From contig NZ_FQWX01000011.1 in assembly GCF_900129815.1 (NCBI RefSeq), positions 1-64,000 on the forward strand: a stretch of DNA of 64,000 nt. Reading direction: 5' to 3'. Under the pieces are notes generated by a model. The model was not told the origin of the DNA. It was given only the letters and a program-made list of their open reading frames with translations, and ran no database searches. The DNA comes from Asaccharospora irregularis DSM 2635 (GTDB lineage: Bacteria > Bacillota > Clostridia > Peptostreptococcales > Peptostreptococcaceae). Made by a program: the position numbers and the translations under genes. Positions 1 through 9,613 of this stretch are shown piece by piece (the first letter of the stretch is position 1; each line of letters starts with the position of its first letter).

Positions 1-100
1 TATACAAATTTAAAAATTAAGAAAAGTTGTTAATGTTCGTTAGATTATTAGAAAGTTTTCTATCAAATGTTACAACTACATTATACAAGGGGGAAATATA

Positions 101-841
101 ATGATAATGATGGTACTTAACAAAACTAAACTAAAGAAAATTATTATAATAGTAGTATGTATTATACTAGCTTTAACTGGAGGCATAATTTTTTTGAGTA
201 GGGATAAGAGTAAACCTACATTTAATTTTTTTGAAAGGGTAGAACTGCCACATACCCAAGGAACAAAGACTGACAGCGGCTACGTTGCATTAACTTGCAA
301 CGTAGACTTAGGTTGGGAAACAGAATATATTGAATCTATATTAGAAACATTAAAAGAGGAAAATGTAAAAATAACTTTTAATGTTACAGGTAAATGGGCT
401 GAGAAAAACAAAGAAGAGCTACTAAAGATTAAAAGAGAGGGTCACGAGATAGGAAATCATGGACACAAACATCTAGACTATTCAAAATTGTCTTATGAGG
501 AAAATTTAGAACAAATAAAGACCTCTAAAAAAATAATAGAAGACATAATAAAAAAGGATACAAAGTTTTTCCAAGCTCCTGCAGGATCGTTTGGGGAGGA
601 AACTGTCAAGGCGGCAAAGGATTTGGGGTATACATCTATAAAGTGGGATGTAGATACAATAGATTGGAAGTATAGAGAACAACCAGAGGTAATAATAGAT
701 AGAATTAAAAATAAGGACGTAAAGGATGGCAGTATAATTCTTATGCATCCTACAAATGCAACAACTGAGTGTCTAGATGATATTATAAAAATAATAAGAG
801 ATAAAAAATTAGAACCAGGAAAACTTAGCGATGTATTTTAA
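101..841 (+). CDS. YlxY/PdaB-like polysaccharide deacetylase, membrane anchored
   Basis: NodB-fold carbohydrate esterase family 4 protein (246 aa). Residues about 8-33 form one N-terminal membrane anchor and the catalytic domain would lie outside the cell. Motif 2 is intact (HxxxH, H120 and H124), motif 4 is WDVDT-DW and motif 5 is LMHP. Motif 1, normally TFDD or TFD, reads TCNVDLG at about residues 66-72, so the usual catalytic Asp position is Asn; motif 3 has Q instead of the usual Arg (QAPAGS). Activity is therefore doubtful. The SD AAGGGGG (87-93) supports this ATG. The position before the M16 peptidase, PRC-barrel and aspartokinase genes matches Bacillus ylxY. Confidence 0.85.
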   Translation: MIMMVLNKTKLKKIIIIVVCIILALTGGIIFLSRDKSKPTFNFFERVELPHTQGTKTDSGYVALTCNVDLGWETEYIESILETLKEENVKITFNVTGKWAEKNKEELLKIKREGHEIGNHGHKHLDYSKLSYEENLEQIKTSKKIIEDIIKKDTKFFQAPAGSFGEETVKAAKDLGYTSIKWDVDTIDWKYREQPEVIIDRIKNKDVKDGSIILMHPTNATTECLDDIIKIIRDKKLEPGKLSDVF

Positions 842-1006
842 TTAATCATTTTGTACAGCTAAGTTGTAGTTGAATAAATCAACTTACTAATCTATAATTT
901 AATACATATATAATTTAAAATAAGTCATGCTTTACATATATGTGACAAAACAATTAATAAATAGTAATTTATAAACAATAAATAGAGGATTTAGAGGGAG
1001 AAGTGT

Positions 1007-2248
1007 ATGTATAAGGCAAGAACATTAAAAAATGGACTCACGATAATAGGTGAAGAGATACCGTACTTAAAGTCTATTACATTAGGAGTATGGATAAATG
1101 CTGGATCTAGGATTGAAAGTCCGAATATAAGTGGAGTATCCCATTTTATAGAGCATATGTTATTTAAAGGTACTGAAAACAGAACCTCAAAGGATATAGC
1201 CAGTGAAATTGATAATTTGGGTGGACAGATAAATGCTTTTACTAGCAAAGAGTGTACATGTTATTATGTAAAATTAATAGATGAACATATAGATACTGGT
1301 ATTGATATACTTAGTGATATGATACTAAATTCTAAATTAGACAAGGATGAAATGGATAAAGAGCGTCTGGTGATACTTGAAGAGTTGAAAATGTATGAGG
1401 ATTCGCCTGAAGATTTAGTATATGATTTATTAGTGGAGAATATATACTCGTGCGATCCTTTAGGGATGAATATAATAGGAACATATGAATCTTTATACAA
1501 TATAGATCAAGATACAATAAAATTATATTTTAACAGATATTATGTACCCAACAATGCAGTTATATCTATCTCGGGTAACTTTAATTTTGATGAGATGGTG
1601 GAAAAATTAGAAAGTGCATTTGAAAATTGGGAAAAAAGAGATGTTATTATAGATATAAACAAAGCCAAGTTTAATCCTTGTTTTATAGCTAAAAATAAAG
1701 ATACAGAGCAAGTAAACTTAGCTATTTGCTTAAATGCGGTTGCTGAGGAAAATATAGAAGAGGTTTATGCATTAGCCGTTATAAATAATATATTTGGAGG
1801 AAGCATAAGTTCAAGGTTATTCCAAAAAATACGAGAAGAAAAAGGATTAGTGTATTCTATATATTCCTCTCCTAGCTTGTACAGGAAATGTGGAGAATTA
1901 GGTATATTTGCTAGTATGAGTAATGAAAATTTATTGGAAGTCTATGAATTAATAAAAAAAGAAATAGAGGATTTAAGAAAAAATCATCTAACAGAAGATG
2001 AAATAAATTGTAGCAAAGAACAATTGAAAGGAAGCTATATGCTAGGTATGGAAAGTACTAGTAGTAGGATGATGGAAATTGGAAAGTCGATGCTTTTATC
2101 TAAAAAAGTAAAAACTACAGATGAGATACTTGAATACATAAACAATGTAAATATAGAGACAGTAAATAGAGTTATAGACAAAGTATTTGATATAAACACC
2201 ATAGGAACATGTATTGTAGGTAGAGGGGTTGAAGATATTAAATTATAA
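1007..2248 (+). CDS. M16 family zinc peptidase (MlpA/YmxG type)
   Basis: Insulinase/processing-peptidase family protein of 413 aa. The inverted zinc motif HFIEH is at residues 46-50, with the downstream E-x6-E-type region (ERLVILEELKMYED) supplying the third metal ligand. The length fits the single-chain bacterial form with two tandem M16 halves; the C-terminal half carries the FGGSISSRLFQKIREEKGLVYS signature in two pieces. No signal peptide is visible, so it should be cytosolic. The SD AGAGGGAG at 993-1000 fixes the start. It is followed 21 bp later by the PRC-barrel gene, as in the Bacillus mlpA-ymxH order. Confidence 0.93.
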   Translation: MYKARTLKNGLTIIGEEIPYLKSITLGVWINAGSRIESPNISGVSHFIEHMLFKGTENRTSKDIASEIDNLGGQINAFTSKECTCYYVKLIDEHIDTGIDILSDMILNSKLDKDEMDKERLVILEELKMYEDSPEDLVYDLLVENIYSCDPLGMNIIGTYESLYNIDQDTIKLYFNRYYVPNNAVISISGNFNFDEMVEKLESAFENWEKRDVIIDINKAKFNPCFIAKNKDTEQVNLAICLNAVAEENIEEVYALAVINNIFGGSISSRLFQKIREEKGLVYSIYSSPSLYRKCGELGIFASMSNENLLEVYELIKKEIEDLRKNHLTEDEINCSKEQLKGSYMLGMESTSSRMMEIGKSMLLSKKVKTTDEILEYINNVNIETVNRVIDKVFDINTIGTCIVGRGVEDIKL

Positions 2249-2269
2249 GTAAACTTTGGAGGTATAGGT

Positions 2270-2515
2270 ATGAATTTATCTGAAATAGCAGGTAAAGAAA
2301 TAGTAAACTTAGTAACAGGAGAAAGACTAGGTGTTATTGGAGAATGTGACCTTATACTAGATGAGACTACAGGCGATATACTGGCACTTTTAATTCCAAA
2401 AGAAAAAGGATTTTTTGGCATAAAAAAAGATAAGTCAGTTTTAGAAGTTCCATGGAGGAATATAAAAAAGATAGGAAATGACATGATAATTATAGAACAT
2501 GAAGGGATATACTAG
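2270..2515 (+). CDS. YlmC/YmxH family PRC-barrel protein
   Basis: A small protein (81 aa) made of one PRC-barrel domain, of the family annotated as YlmC/YmxH sporulation proteins. It begins MNLSEIAGKEIVNL and has the typical G-E-x-LG and DET-G-I-LALLIP elements. The biochemical role is unknown. The SD GGAGGT is about 6 bp upstream of the ATG. The last bases overlap the SD of the aspartokinase gene, so the two are probably translationally coupled. Confidence 0.9.
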   Translation: MNLSEIAGKEIVNLVTGERLGVIGECDLILDETTGDILALLIPKEKGFFGIKKDKSVLEVPWRNIKKIGNDMIIIEHEGIY

Positions 2516-2524
2516 GAGGAAATT

Positions 2525-3739
2525 ATGAGCATATTAGTACAAAAATTTGGAGGTACTTCAGTAGCATCATATGAAAAAATGAATGAAGTATGTAAAATAG
2601 TAGAAAGATACAAAGAAAAAAATTTAGATTTAGTTCTTGTAGTATCGGCAATGGGAAGAAAAGGAGCACCATATGCTACAGATACTTTGATAGACTTATG
2701 TAGTGCAATAAACGATAAGCCGTCAAAAAGAGAAAATGATTTAATAATGTCTTGTGGAGAGATAATATCAGGAACAATTCTGGTAAATATGCTTAAATCA
2801 AAAGGGATAGAAGCAATATTTTTAACAGGTCAACAGGCGGGTATACTTACTAGCGACGAGTTTTCAAATGCCAGAATAAAATATATAAATCCAAAGAGAA
2901 TTCAAGAAGAAGTAAAACAAGGCAAGGTAGTAGTAATAGCAGGTTTCCAAGGGGCAACAGAGGATGGAGAAATAACTACTCTTGGTAGAGGAGGAAGTGA
3001 CACATCTGCAGTTGCAATAGGCAAGGCATTAGGGTCTGAAACTGTAGAGATATATACGGATGTAGATGGTATAATGACGGCAGATCCTAGGGTAGAACCG
3101 AGAGCTAAGGTACTGGACTTTATAAGTTATGAGGAAGTATTCCAAATGGCAGATAAGGGGGCTAAAGTTATACATCCAAGAGCTGTACAATTAGCCAAAG
3201 ATGGTAATATAACTTTAGTTATAAAAAACACATTAAATCCAACTTATGAAGGAACTAAGATAGGATCATCATCTGGATATAAAAATATAGATTCAGAGTA
3301 CGAAGGACAGGATGATTTTATAGCAGCTGTTGCCAATAAAGATAAAGTAGTACAAGTGAAGATAAAGTCAGAAGAAGATATATTTACAGAAGTATTAAAT
3401 GAAATAGAAAATAGAAATATAAGCATAGACATGATAAATTTCTTTATATCAGAAAAAGCATTTGTTACAGACGAGGCAGACATAGAAGAGTTAGAAGAAA
3501 TTTTAAATAAGTTTGATTTAGAGTATAAAATAAACGGAAAATGTGCAAAGGTTACGTTAATAGGTTCAAAGATAACAGGTGTTTCAGGTGTTATGGCTAA
3601 AATAGTTAGAGGTCTATCAAAAGCAGGAATATCATTACTTCAAACATCAGATTCAAATATGACAATATCTTGTTTAGTACATGAAAAAGACATGCAAAAA
3701 GCAGTTAATGCAATACATGGGGAATTTTATAAAAAGTAG
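2525..3739 (+). CDS. dapG: aspartate kinase (DapG-like)
   Basis: Phosphorylates L-aspartate, the first step to lysine, threonine, methionine and diaminopimelate. The N-terminal amino-acid-kinase domain starts VQKFGGTSVA and contains GRGGSDTSAVAIG at about residues 158-170. Two ACT regulatory domains follow from about residue 265. The length (404 aa) matches single-chain Bacillus DapG, and the synteny (YlxY, M16, YmxH) supports DapG rather than LysC or ThrD. The SD AGGAGG lies at the stop of the preceding gene. The operon ends at the strong terminator immediately downstream. Which amino acid gives feedback inhibition cannot be read from the sequence. Confidence 0.93.
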   Translation: MSILVQKFGGTSVASYEKMNEVCKIVERYKEKNLDLVLVVSAMGRKGAPYATDTLIDLCSAINDKPSKRENDLIMSCGEIISGTILVNMLKSKGIEAIFLTGQQAGILTSDEFSNARIKYINPKRIQEEVKQGKVVVIAGFQGATEDGEITTLGRGGSDTSAVAIGKALGSETVEIYTDVDGIMTADPRVEPRAKVLDFISYEEVFQMADKGAKVIHPRAVQLAKDGNITLVIKNTLNPTYEGTKIGSSSGYKNIDSEYEGQDDFIAAVANKDKVVQVKIKSEEDIFTEVLNEIENRNISIDMINFFISEKAFVTDEADIEELEEILNKFDLEYKINGKCAKVTLIGSKITGVSGVMAKIVRGLSKAGISLLQTSDSNMTISCLVHEKDMQKAVNAIHGEFYKK

Positions 3740-3758
3740 AATATTGATAAGATAGAAA

Positions 3759-3803
3759 GCTTGGCTGTATATGATTATTAGTTATATACAGTCAGGCTTT
3801 TTG
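3759..3803 (+). terminator. intrinsic terminator after dapG
   Basis: A 14-bp stem (3759-3772 with 3784-3797, two G-U pairs) with an 11-nt loop is followed by TTTTTGCGTTTT. It ends the ylxY-M16-ymxH-dapG unit. Confidence 0.85.
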
Positions 3804-3938
3804 CGTTTTAAAATATAAGTTTATTTATGTAGATATAACTTCAATTATTTTTATAATTACTTAATATGAATTTTTTTGTATTGCATAGGAAATTATAACT
3901 ATATTAAACAAAAAATATATATTGAGAGGAGTTTAAGA

Positions 3939-4688
3939 ATGTATAATAGAGAGAATGATAACAAACCTAAAAAAAATAATCCTAGAAATAATAGGGATGT
4001 AGATGATAAAGATAAAGAAACTCAGATAGAAGAAATAGAAAGCATAAAACAGATGGGTGCACCAAACATGCCGGTAAACTCATCTAAAGAAATTCAATGC
4101 ATAACTATAATAGGGGAGATTGAGGGTCACTTTGTAGGAAATCCTCAAAAAAAATCGACTAAATATGAACATATAATACCTATGCTTTACTCAGTAGAAG
4201 AAAATCCAGAGATTAAGGGTGTATTAGTAATACTTAACACAGTAGGAGGAGATGTAGAGGCAGGTCTTGCAATGGCAGAGCTTTTAAATAGTATTTCTAA
4301 AAAAGTTGTTACGTTAGTTTTAGGAGGAAGTCATAGTATAGGGGTTCCGTTAGCAACAGCTGGTGATTATTCCTTTATAGCGCCTACAGCTACAATGGTA
4401 GTCCATCCTATCAGGACTAATGGTCTAGTAATAGGTGTAAATGAGACGTTTGAATACTTTAAAAAGATGCAAGAAAGAATAACACAGTTTATAATCAGAA
4501 CATCTAATATAGAAAGAGGTAAATTAGAAAAGTTAATGAACTCTAGAGATGAGCTTGTAAGTGATGTGGGAAGTGTTTTAATAGGTAAAGAAGCAGTACA
4601 ATGTGGCCTTATAGATGAAGTCGGGGGACTTAAAGAAGCTCTAAGTAAACTAAAACTGTTAATTAAAGAGGATGAAAACAAAGAATAA
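3939..4688 (+). CDS. ClpP-class serine protease homologue, TepA-like
   Basis: Member of the ClpP/crotonase fold, close to Bacillus TepA (249 aa from this start). The N-terminal 45 residues are charged and low complexity. The catalytic Ser sits in GGSHSIGVP and the His in MVVHPIR, at ClpP spacing. The reading frame is open back to 3876, but the SD GAGAGGAG (3923-3930) fits the ATG at 3939, giving the usual TepA length. There is no signal peptide. The neighbour is ftsK/spoIIIE, as in Bacillus. The proposed role in protein export or spore function is family knowledge and is not proven here. Confidence 0.88.
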   Translation: MYNRENDNKPKKNNPRNNRDVDDKDKETQIEEIESIKQMGAPNMPVNSSKEIQCITIIGEIEGHFVGNPQKKSTKYEHIIPMLYSVEENPEIKGVLVILNTVGGDVEAGLAMAELLNSISKKVVTLVLGGSHSIGVPLATAGDYSFIAPTATMVVHPIRTNGLVIGVNETFEYFKKMQERITQFIIRTSNIERGKLEKLMNSRDELVSDVGSVLIGKEAVQCGLIDEVGGLKEALSKLKLLIKEDENKE

Positions 4689-4755
4689 TTTTTGACTAAA
4701 ATAATAATTATTTTTGAAAGATAAATAAGATTTGTTCAAATAATATGTTGTATGT

Positions 4756-4808
4756 TATAATTAAACAATGTAGGCGGAAGTGTTAGTGTGAAGGCATTAG
4801 CACTTTTT
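4756..4808 (+). promoter_or_regulatory. promoter-like box and leader terminator ahead of ftsK
   Basis: A TATAAT (4756-4761) with TTGTTC 18 bp upstream is followed by an 11-bp hairpin (4778-4788 with 4795-4805) and a T5 run at 4804-4808. The hairpin could end the tepA transcript. No promoter is visible between it and the ftsK start 43 bp later, so it may also act as an attenuator. Confidence 0.5.
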
Positions 4809-4850
4809 GCTATGAATGGGCAAACTTATGAAAATTAAGAGGTGAGATTG

Positions 4851-7220
4851 ATGGCTAAAAAGAAGGGAAAAAGTAAGAAAGGTAGTTCTTTGGGATTCAA
4901 TGCTGAGTATTATAACTTAATAACGATATTCATAGGTATATTTTTATTATATAGTTTAAATTCAAATTCTATGGGTCTGCTGCCAATAGTGATGCAGAAT
5001 ATATTTAAGGGATTGTTTGGGGGACTTTCAACAGTAATTCCGTTTCTGGTTATTGCTACTGGTATACTTGGATTTTTTGATGGCAATGAGTATGTATATA
5101 GATTGAAGCACACAAAGATTTATTATGTTGTTATATTGTTTATATTTGTATTTTATGGATTATTAAATGCTAGAAATCTTCCTGTGGATAGTCCCTTGAG
5201 CAGTGGGATGTTTAAGGATGTAATAGAGTTAGGAGTAAGTGGCAAAGGTTGCGGGTTGGTGGCAACAACTATTACATATTACATAAGCAAGGTATTTGGA
5301 ATATTTGGTGGATGGCTTATAAGTATATTTGCACTTATAATGACAATTATATTTACGTTCAATATATCAATAAAAGATATGATACTAAATACAAAACATA
5401 AAGCTGAAGGTGTAAAAAGCGGTAATATAAATCTAAAAGATAAAGTTTCTAATATTAAAAAGTCTGCAATAGACATGATTACCGATGAAGTTGATGAAAA
5501 AACAGAGGTAAAAAAGGATGGATTCTTTAAAAAGTTTATGTCAAAATCAGATGACAAGCAAGAAATCAATGAGCCAGATGATAGTGTTGATGATAAGACT
5601 ATAAAAATAGTTGGGTTCAATAAGGCAGAGGATGAGTACTTAGAAATACTAGAAGGAACTCAGAGTATGCCAGAATTAGAAGTTTTAAAAGAACTTCAAA
5701 ATGTCAATAAAGACGATAAAGAGTCACGTCCGAATCTAAACAAGGCTGTTAACAACAGTATAGAAAAAACACAGCCTCTTAATATTAATTCTAACTCAAA
5801 TTATGATAATTATAAAAAACCTAGTACTGAACTTTTAAATAAAATAGACAAAAAAGCTAATGATAATGGTAAGAAAAGAGTTTTACAAAATGCAACTTTA
5901 TTAGAAAAAACATTATCGGACTTTGGAGTTGAGGCTAAGGTAAACCAGGTCACAGTAGGCCCTACTATAACTAGATATGAAATACAGCCAAGTCCAGGAG
6001 TTAAGGTTAGCAAAATAGTAAATTTAACTGATGATATAGCCTTAAGCCTAGCAGCAAAAAGTATTAGGATAGAAGCTCCAATACCAGGTAAGAGTGCAAT
6101 AGGAATAGAAGTTCCAAATGAAGAACCTCAAATGGTTTCTGTAAGAGAGGTTTTAGAGAGTGAAGAGTTTAAAAGCTTTAACTCACCTCTTGCAATGGGA
6201 TTAGGTAAAGATGTAAGTGGGAAGACGATAATAGGAGATATATCTAAAATGCCACACTTACTTATAGCAGGATCTACTGGTTCAGGTAAAAGTGTTTGTG
6301 TAAATACATTGATAAGTAGTATATTATACAAGGCTAGCCCTGATGAAGTTAAGCTTTTACTTATAGACCCTAAGGTTGTTGAACTTGCAAACTACAATGG
6401 GATACCTCATTTATTAATACCAGTTGTTACAGATCCTAAAAAAGCTGCTAATGCTTTGAATTGGGCAGTGGTTGAAATGAATAGAAGGTATAAATTGTTT
6501 GCAGACAATCAGGTTAAGGATATTACAAGTTACAATGAAAAAGTAGAAGAAAAACTATGTAAAATAGTAATAATAATCGATGAGCTTGCAGACCTAATGA
6601 TGGTCAGTGCAAATGATGTTGAGGATTATATATGTAGACTTGCGCAAATGGCCAGAGCTGCTGGAATGCATTTAATAGTTGCAACACAAAGACCATCTGT
6701 TGATGTAATAACAGGAGTTATAAAGGCGAATATACCTTCGAGAATAGCCTTTGCTGTTTCATCCCAAACAGACTCAAGAACAATACTAGATATGGGTGGA
6801 GCAGAGAAACTATTAGGCAAAGGAGATATGTTATTCTATCCTCTTGGAGCTGCAAAACCGGTTAGATTACAAGGTGCATTTATATCAGAAGGAGAGTCTG
6901 AAAGAGTAATAGAGTATGTTAAGAGTCAAGTAAAAGAAGAAGTAAAATATGAAGACTGTATAATGGAAACTATATCTAATATATCTACAGCTAAATCAAA
7001 TGATGAAGATGAGCTTTTAAGTGAGGCTATAGAATTTATTGTAGAGAGTGGTCAGGCTTCAGCATCTATGCTTCAAAGAAAGTTTAAAATAGGATTTAAC
7101 AGGGCTGCAAGGTTAATAGATTCTATGGAAGAAAGAGGCATAGTAGGAAAGAGTGAAGGTAGCAAACCAAGAAAGGTACTTATCAGTAAACAAGATTTGC
7201 AGAATTTAGAGGGTGAATAA
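4851..7220 (+). CDS. ftsK: DNA translocase FtsK/SpoIIIE
   Basis: Hexameric ATP-driven DNA pump that moves chromosome DNA through the division or sporulation septum. There are about four membrane helices in residues 20-165, then a charged linker to about residue 320. The motor domain has Walker A GSTGSGKS near residue 475 and Walker B IIIDELADLM near 576. The C-terminal winged-helix gamma domain (about residues 715-785) would read DNA orientation sequences. The ATG at 4851 fits the SD AGAGGTGAG; a GTG at 4842 overlaps that SD. The length (789 aa) fits SpoIIIE. It heads a tight operon with mnmH, rimO and pgsA (gaps of 2 and 0 bp, then a 17-bp overlap). Confidence 0.95.
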   Translation: MAKKKGKSKKGSSLGFNAEYYNLITIFIGIFLLYSLNSNSMGLLPIVMQNIFKGLFGGLSTVIPFLVIATGILGFFDGNEYVYRLKHTKIYYVVILFIFVFYGLLNARNLPVDSPLSSGMFKDVIELGVSGKGCGLVATTITYYISKVFGIFGGWLISIFALIMTIIFTFNISIKDMILNTKHKAEGVKSGNINLKDKVSNIKKSAIDMITDEVDEKTEVKKDGFFKKFMSKSDDKQEINEPDDSVDDKTIKIVGFNKAEDEYLEILEGTQSMPELEVLKELQNVNKDDKESRPNLNKAVNNSIEKTQPLNINSNSNYDNYKKPSTELLNKIDKKANDNGKKRVLQNATLLEKTLSDFGVEAKVNQVTVGPTITRYEIQPSPGVKVSKIVNLTDDIALSLAAKSIRIEAPIPGKSAIGIEVPNEEPQMVSVREVLESEEFKSFNSPLAMGLGKDVSGKTIIGDISKMPHLLIAGSTGSGKSVCVNTLISSILYKASPDEVKLLLIDPKVVELANYNGIPHLLIPVVTDPKKAANALNWAVVEMNRRYKLFADNQVKDITSYNEKVEEKLCKIVIIIDELADLMMVSANDVEDYICRLAQMARAAGMHLIVATQRPSVDVITGVIKANIPSRIAFAVSSQTDSRTILDMGGAEKLLGKGDMLFYPLGAAKPVRLQGAFISEGESERVIEYVKSQVKEEVKYEDCIMETISNISTAKSNDEDELLSEAIEFIVESGQASASMLQRKFKIGFNRAARLIDSMEERGIVGKSEGSKPRKVLISKQDLQNLEGE

Positions 7221-7222
7221 AA

Positions 7223-8275
7223 TTGAAGACAGTAAAAATAGAGAACGCCTTAAGACTTAATAAAGTAAAATTTATAGATGTTAGGACGGAAAAAGAATAC
7301 AACGAGGATAATATATTAGATGCTTTAAATATACCTCTGTTTAACGATGATGAATATCATAAAATAGGTACAATATACAAGAAAAAAGGAAAGCACGAGG
7401 CTATAGAAAAAGGGTTTGACTATATATCTTATAAATTAAAAGATATGTATCTTAAGATAACAGATATAATTAATGAATATGACAATGTAGTTATTTATTG
7501 TTCTAGAGGAGGTATGAGAAGTGGAAGTTTGGTTAGCTTACTATCTTCTCTAGGACTCGATATATACCAACTTGAAGGAGGATACAAGGCCTATAGAAAT
7601 TTTGTATTAGATTATTTCAAAGTTGTTATGGACACAAAAAAATTTATATCGGTTCATGGATTGACTGGTGTAGGAAAGACAGATTTATTAAAGAAATTAG
7701 AAAAAAGAGATATAGATATATTAGATTTAGAGGGAGCTGCGAAAAACAGCGGATCTACCTTTGGATTTATAACATTTGATGAAAAACCACCGACTCAAAA
7801 AAGTTTTGAGACAAAAATATTTGAAAGTTTATTTTTTTCAAATACAAATTATATTTTTGTAGAAAGCGAAAGTAGGAGAGTAGGGCATGTTTTAGTGCCG
7901 ATTGAGATTTATGAATCTATGACAACGGAAGGATATCGCATAATATTAGAAAGTAGTTTAAAATCTAGAATAGATAGACTTTGTAGAGACTATATATACA
8001 CAAAAGGATCAGAAAACATAGAAGTATTAAAAGACTGTATAAATAAATTTAGAAAAAGATTGGGAAATAAAACTGTAGATGAGTATATTGATTTACTGGA
8101 ATTGGGAAAATATGAAGAACTTGTAGAAAGGTATTTGGTAGATTACTACGATCCTTTATATATGTATTCTGTGGAAAAATACAAATACGATAAGCATATA
8201 AGTTCTGATGATATAGATAAAATAGTAGAGGAAGTTATAAAATTCCAAAAAGCAGCAGTGGAAGGAGCTATATAA
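7223..8275 (+). CDS. mnmH: tRNA 2-selenouridine synthase
   Basis: Replaces the sulfur of 2-thiouridine at the wobble position of tRNAs with selenium from selenophosphate. The N-terminal rhodanese domain has the active-site Cys in YCSRGGMRS (C93). The C-terminal P-loop domain has GLTGVGKT at about residues 146-153, the usual SelU/YbbB architecture (350 aa). The start is TTG, 2 bp after the ftsK stop, so translation is probably coupled to ftsK. The gene implies that the cell makes selenophosphate (SelD), which fits Stickland-fermenting Peptostreptococcaceae; selD itself is not in the window. Confidence 0.93.
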   Translation: MKTVKIENALRLNKVKFIDVRTEKEYNEDNILDALNIPLFNDDEYHKIGTIYKKKGKHEAIEKGFDYISYKLKDMYLKITDIINEYDNVVIYCSRGGMRSGSLVSLLSSLGLDIYQLEGGYKAYRNFVLDYFKVVMDTKKFISVHGLTGVGKTDLLKKLEKRDIDILDLEGAAKNSGSTFGFITFDEKPPTQKSFETKIFESLFFSNTNYIFVESESRRVGHVLVPIEIYESMTTEGYRIILESSLKSRIDRLCRDYIYTKGSENIEVLKDCINKFRKRLGNKTVDEYIDLLELGKYEELVERYLVDYYDPLYMYSVEKYKYDKHISSDDIDKIVEEVIKFQKAAVEGAI

Positions 8276-9613
8276 ATGTTAAAAATAGCATTAGAATCAT
8301 TAGGATGTTCTAAAAACCTAGTAGATGCAGAAATAATGATGGGAATACTAAACAAAAAAGGATACAAATTAATCGGAAATTTTGAAGAAGCAGATATAAT
8401 AATAGTAAACACTTGTGGGTTTATAGAGTCTGCAAAACAAGAGTCTATAGAAACTATACTTGAATTTGCTGCTTTAAAGGAAACTGGGAATCTAAAACTA
8501 TTAGTAGTTACAGGGTGCCTAGCTCAGAGATATTCAGATGAGTTAAAAACAGAGATACCAGAAATAGATGCAATAGTGGGAACAGGAAGTTACCAAAATA
8601 TAGATGAAATAATGGATAACTTACAAAAAGAAAATAAAGTTGTTAGCCTTAATGATATAGAAGTTGTATATAATGAAGAACTTCCAAGATATGTATCGAC
8701 ACCTACTTACATGGCATATTTAAAGATTGGCGAGGGTTGTGATAATCACTGTACGTACTGTATAATACCTAAACTTAGAGGAAAATACAAAAGTAGAAAG
8801 ATGGAAGATATCATAAAAGAAGCGAAAAACTTAGCTTCTAGAGGAGTTAAAGAGTTAGTAGTTATAGCTCAAGATACTACCAAATATGGCTGTGATTTAT
8901 ACGGAGAAGAGAAGTTACCAGAACTATTAAAGGAGCTTTCTAATATAGAAGGATTAAAGTGGATTAGGATAATGTACTCATATCCAGAATCAATAACTGA
9001 GGAGTTAGTTCAGGTTATAAAAGAACATGATAATATTTGTAATTACTTTGATATGCCTATACAGCATGCAAGTAATCGAATATTAAAATTAATGAATAGA
9101 AACACAACCAAAGAGGATATACTATCTAAAATTGAAATGATAAGAAAAAATATTCCAGATGCAACACTGAGAACAACAATAATAACAGGATTTCCTGGAG
9201 AAACAGAAGATGATTTCAAAGAACTTATAGAGTTTGCTAAGACTGTTGAATTCGATAGATTAGGTGCATTTGCATATTCTAGAGAAGAAAATACAGCAGC
9301 TGATAAATTACCTGATCATATAGAAGATAGTGTAAAAGTTCAAAGAAGAGACGCACTTATGATGGTTCAGCAAGAAATATCTCAAAAGCTTAATAACAAA
9401 AAAATAGGAAATATATACGAAGTATTAATAGAGGAACAAATAGAAGACAGTGTTTATATAGGAAGGACCAAAGGTGATGCAGAGGAAATAGATAGTATAG
9501 TCTATGTTAAGTCTCTGGATGAACTTAAAGTCGGTGATTTTGTAGAGGTAAAAATAAATAGCGCACTAGAGTATGATTTAATGGGAGATGTTGTAGATGA
9601 ATTTACCAAATAA
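8276..9613 (+). CDS. rimO: ribosomal protein uS12 methylthiotransferase RimO
   Basis: Radical SAM enzyme that methylthiolates the conserved Asp of ribosomal protein S12. The N-terminal UPF0004 domain starts with the LGCSKN motif and has further cysteines (NTCGF, TGCLAQ) for the second iron-sulfur cluster. The radical SAM CxxxCxxC is at C155, C159 and C162. The C-terminal TRAM domain is acidic and basic mixed. The length (445 aa) is typical, and the SLGCSKNLVD start distinguishes RimO from MiaB. The ATG follows the mnmH stop without a gap, and the SD GGAAGGAGC lies inside mnmH. Confidence 0.96.
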   Translation: MLKIALESLGCSKNLVDAEIMMGILNKKGYKLIGNFEEADIIIVNTCGFIESAKQESIETILEFAALKETGNLKLLVVTGCLAQRYSDELKTEIPEIDAIVGTGSYQNIDEIMDNLQKENKVVSLNDIEVVYNEELPRYVSTPTYMAYLKIGEGCDNHCTYCIIPKLRGKYKSRKMEDIIKEAKNLASRGVKELVVIAQDTTKYGCDLYGEEKLPELLKELSNIEGLKWIRIMYSYPESITEELVQVIKEHDNICNYFDMPIQHASNRILKLMNRNTTKEDILSKIEMIRKNIPDATLRTTIITGFPGETEDDFKELIEFAKTVEFDRLGAFAYSREENTAADKLPDHIEDSVKVQRRDALMMVQQEISQKLNNKKIGNIYEVLIEEQIEDSVYIGRTKGDAEEIDSIVYVKSLDELKVGDFVEVKINSALEYDLMGDVVDEFTK

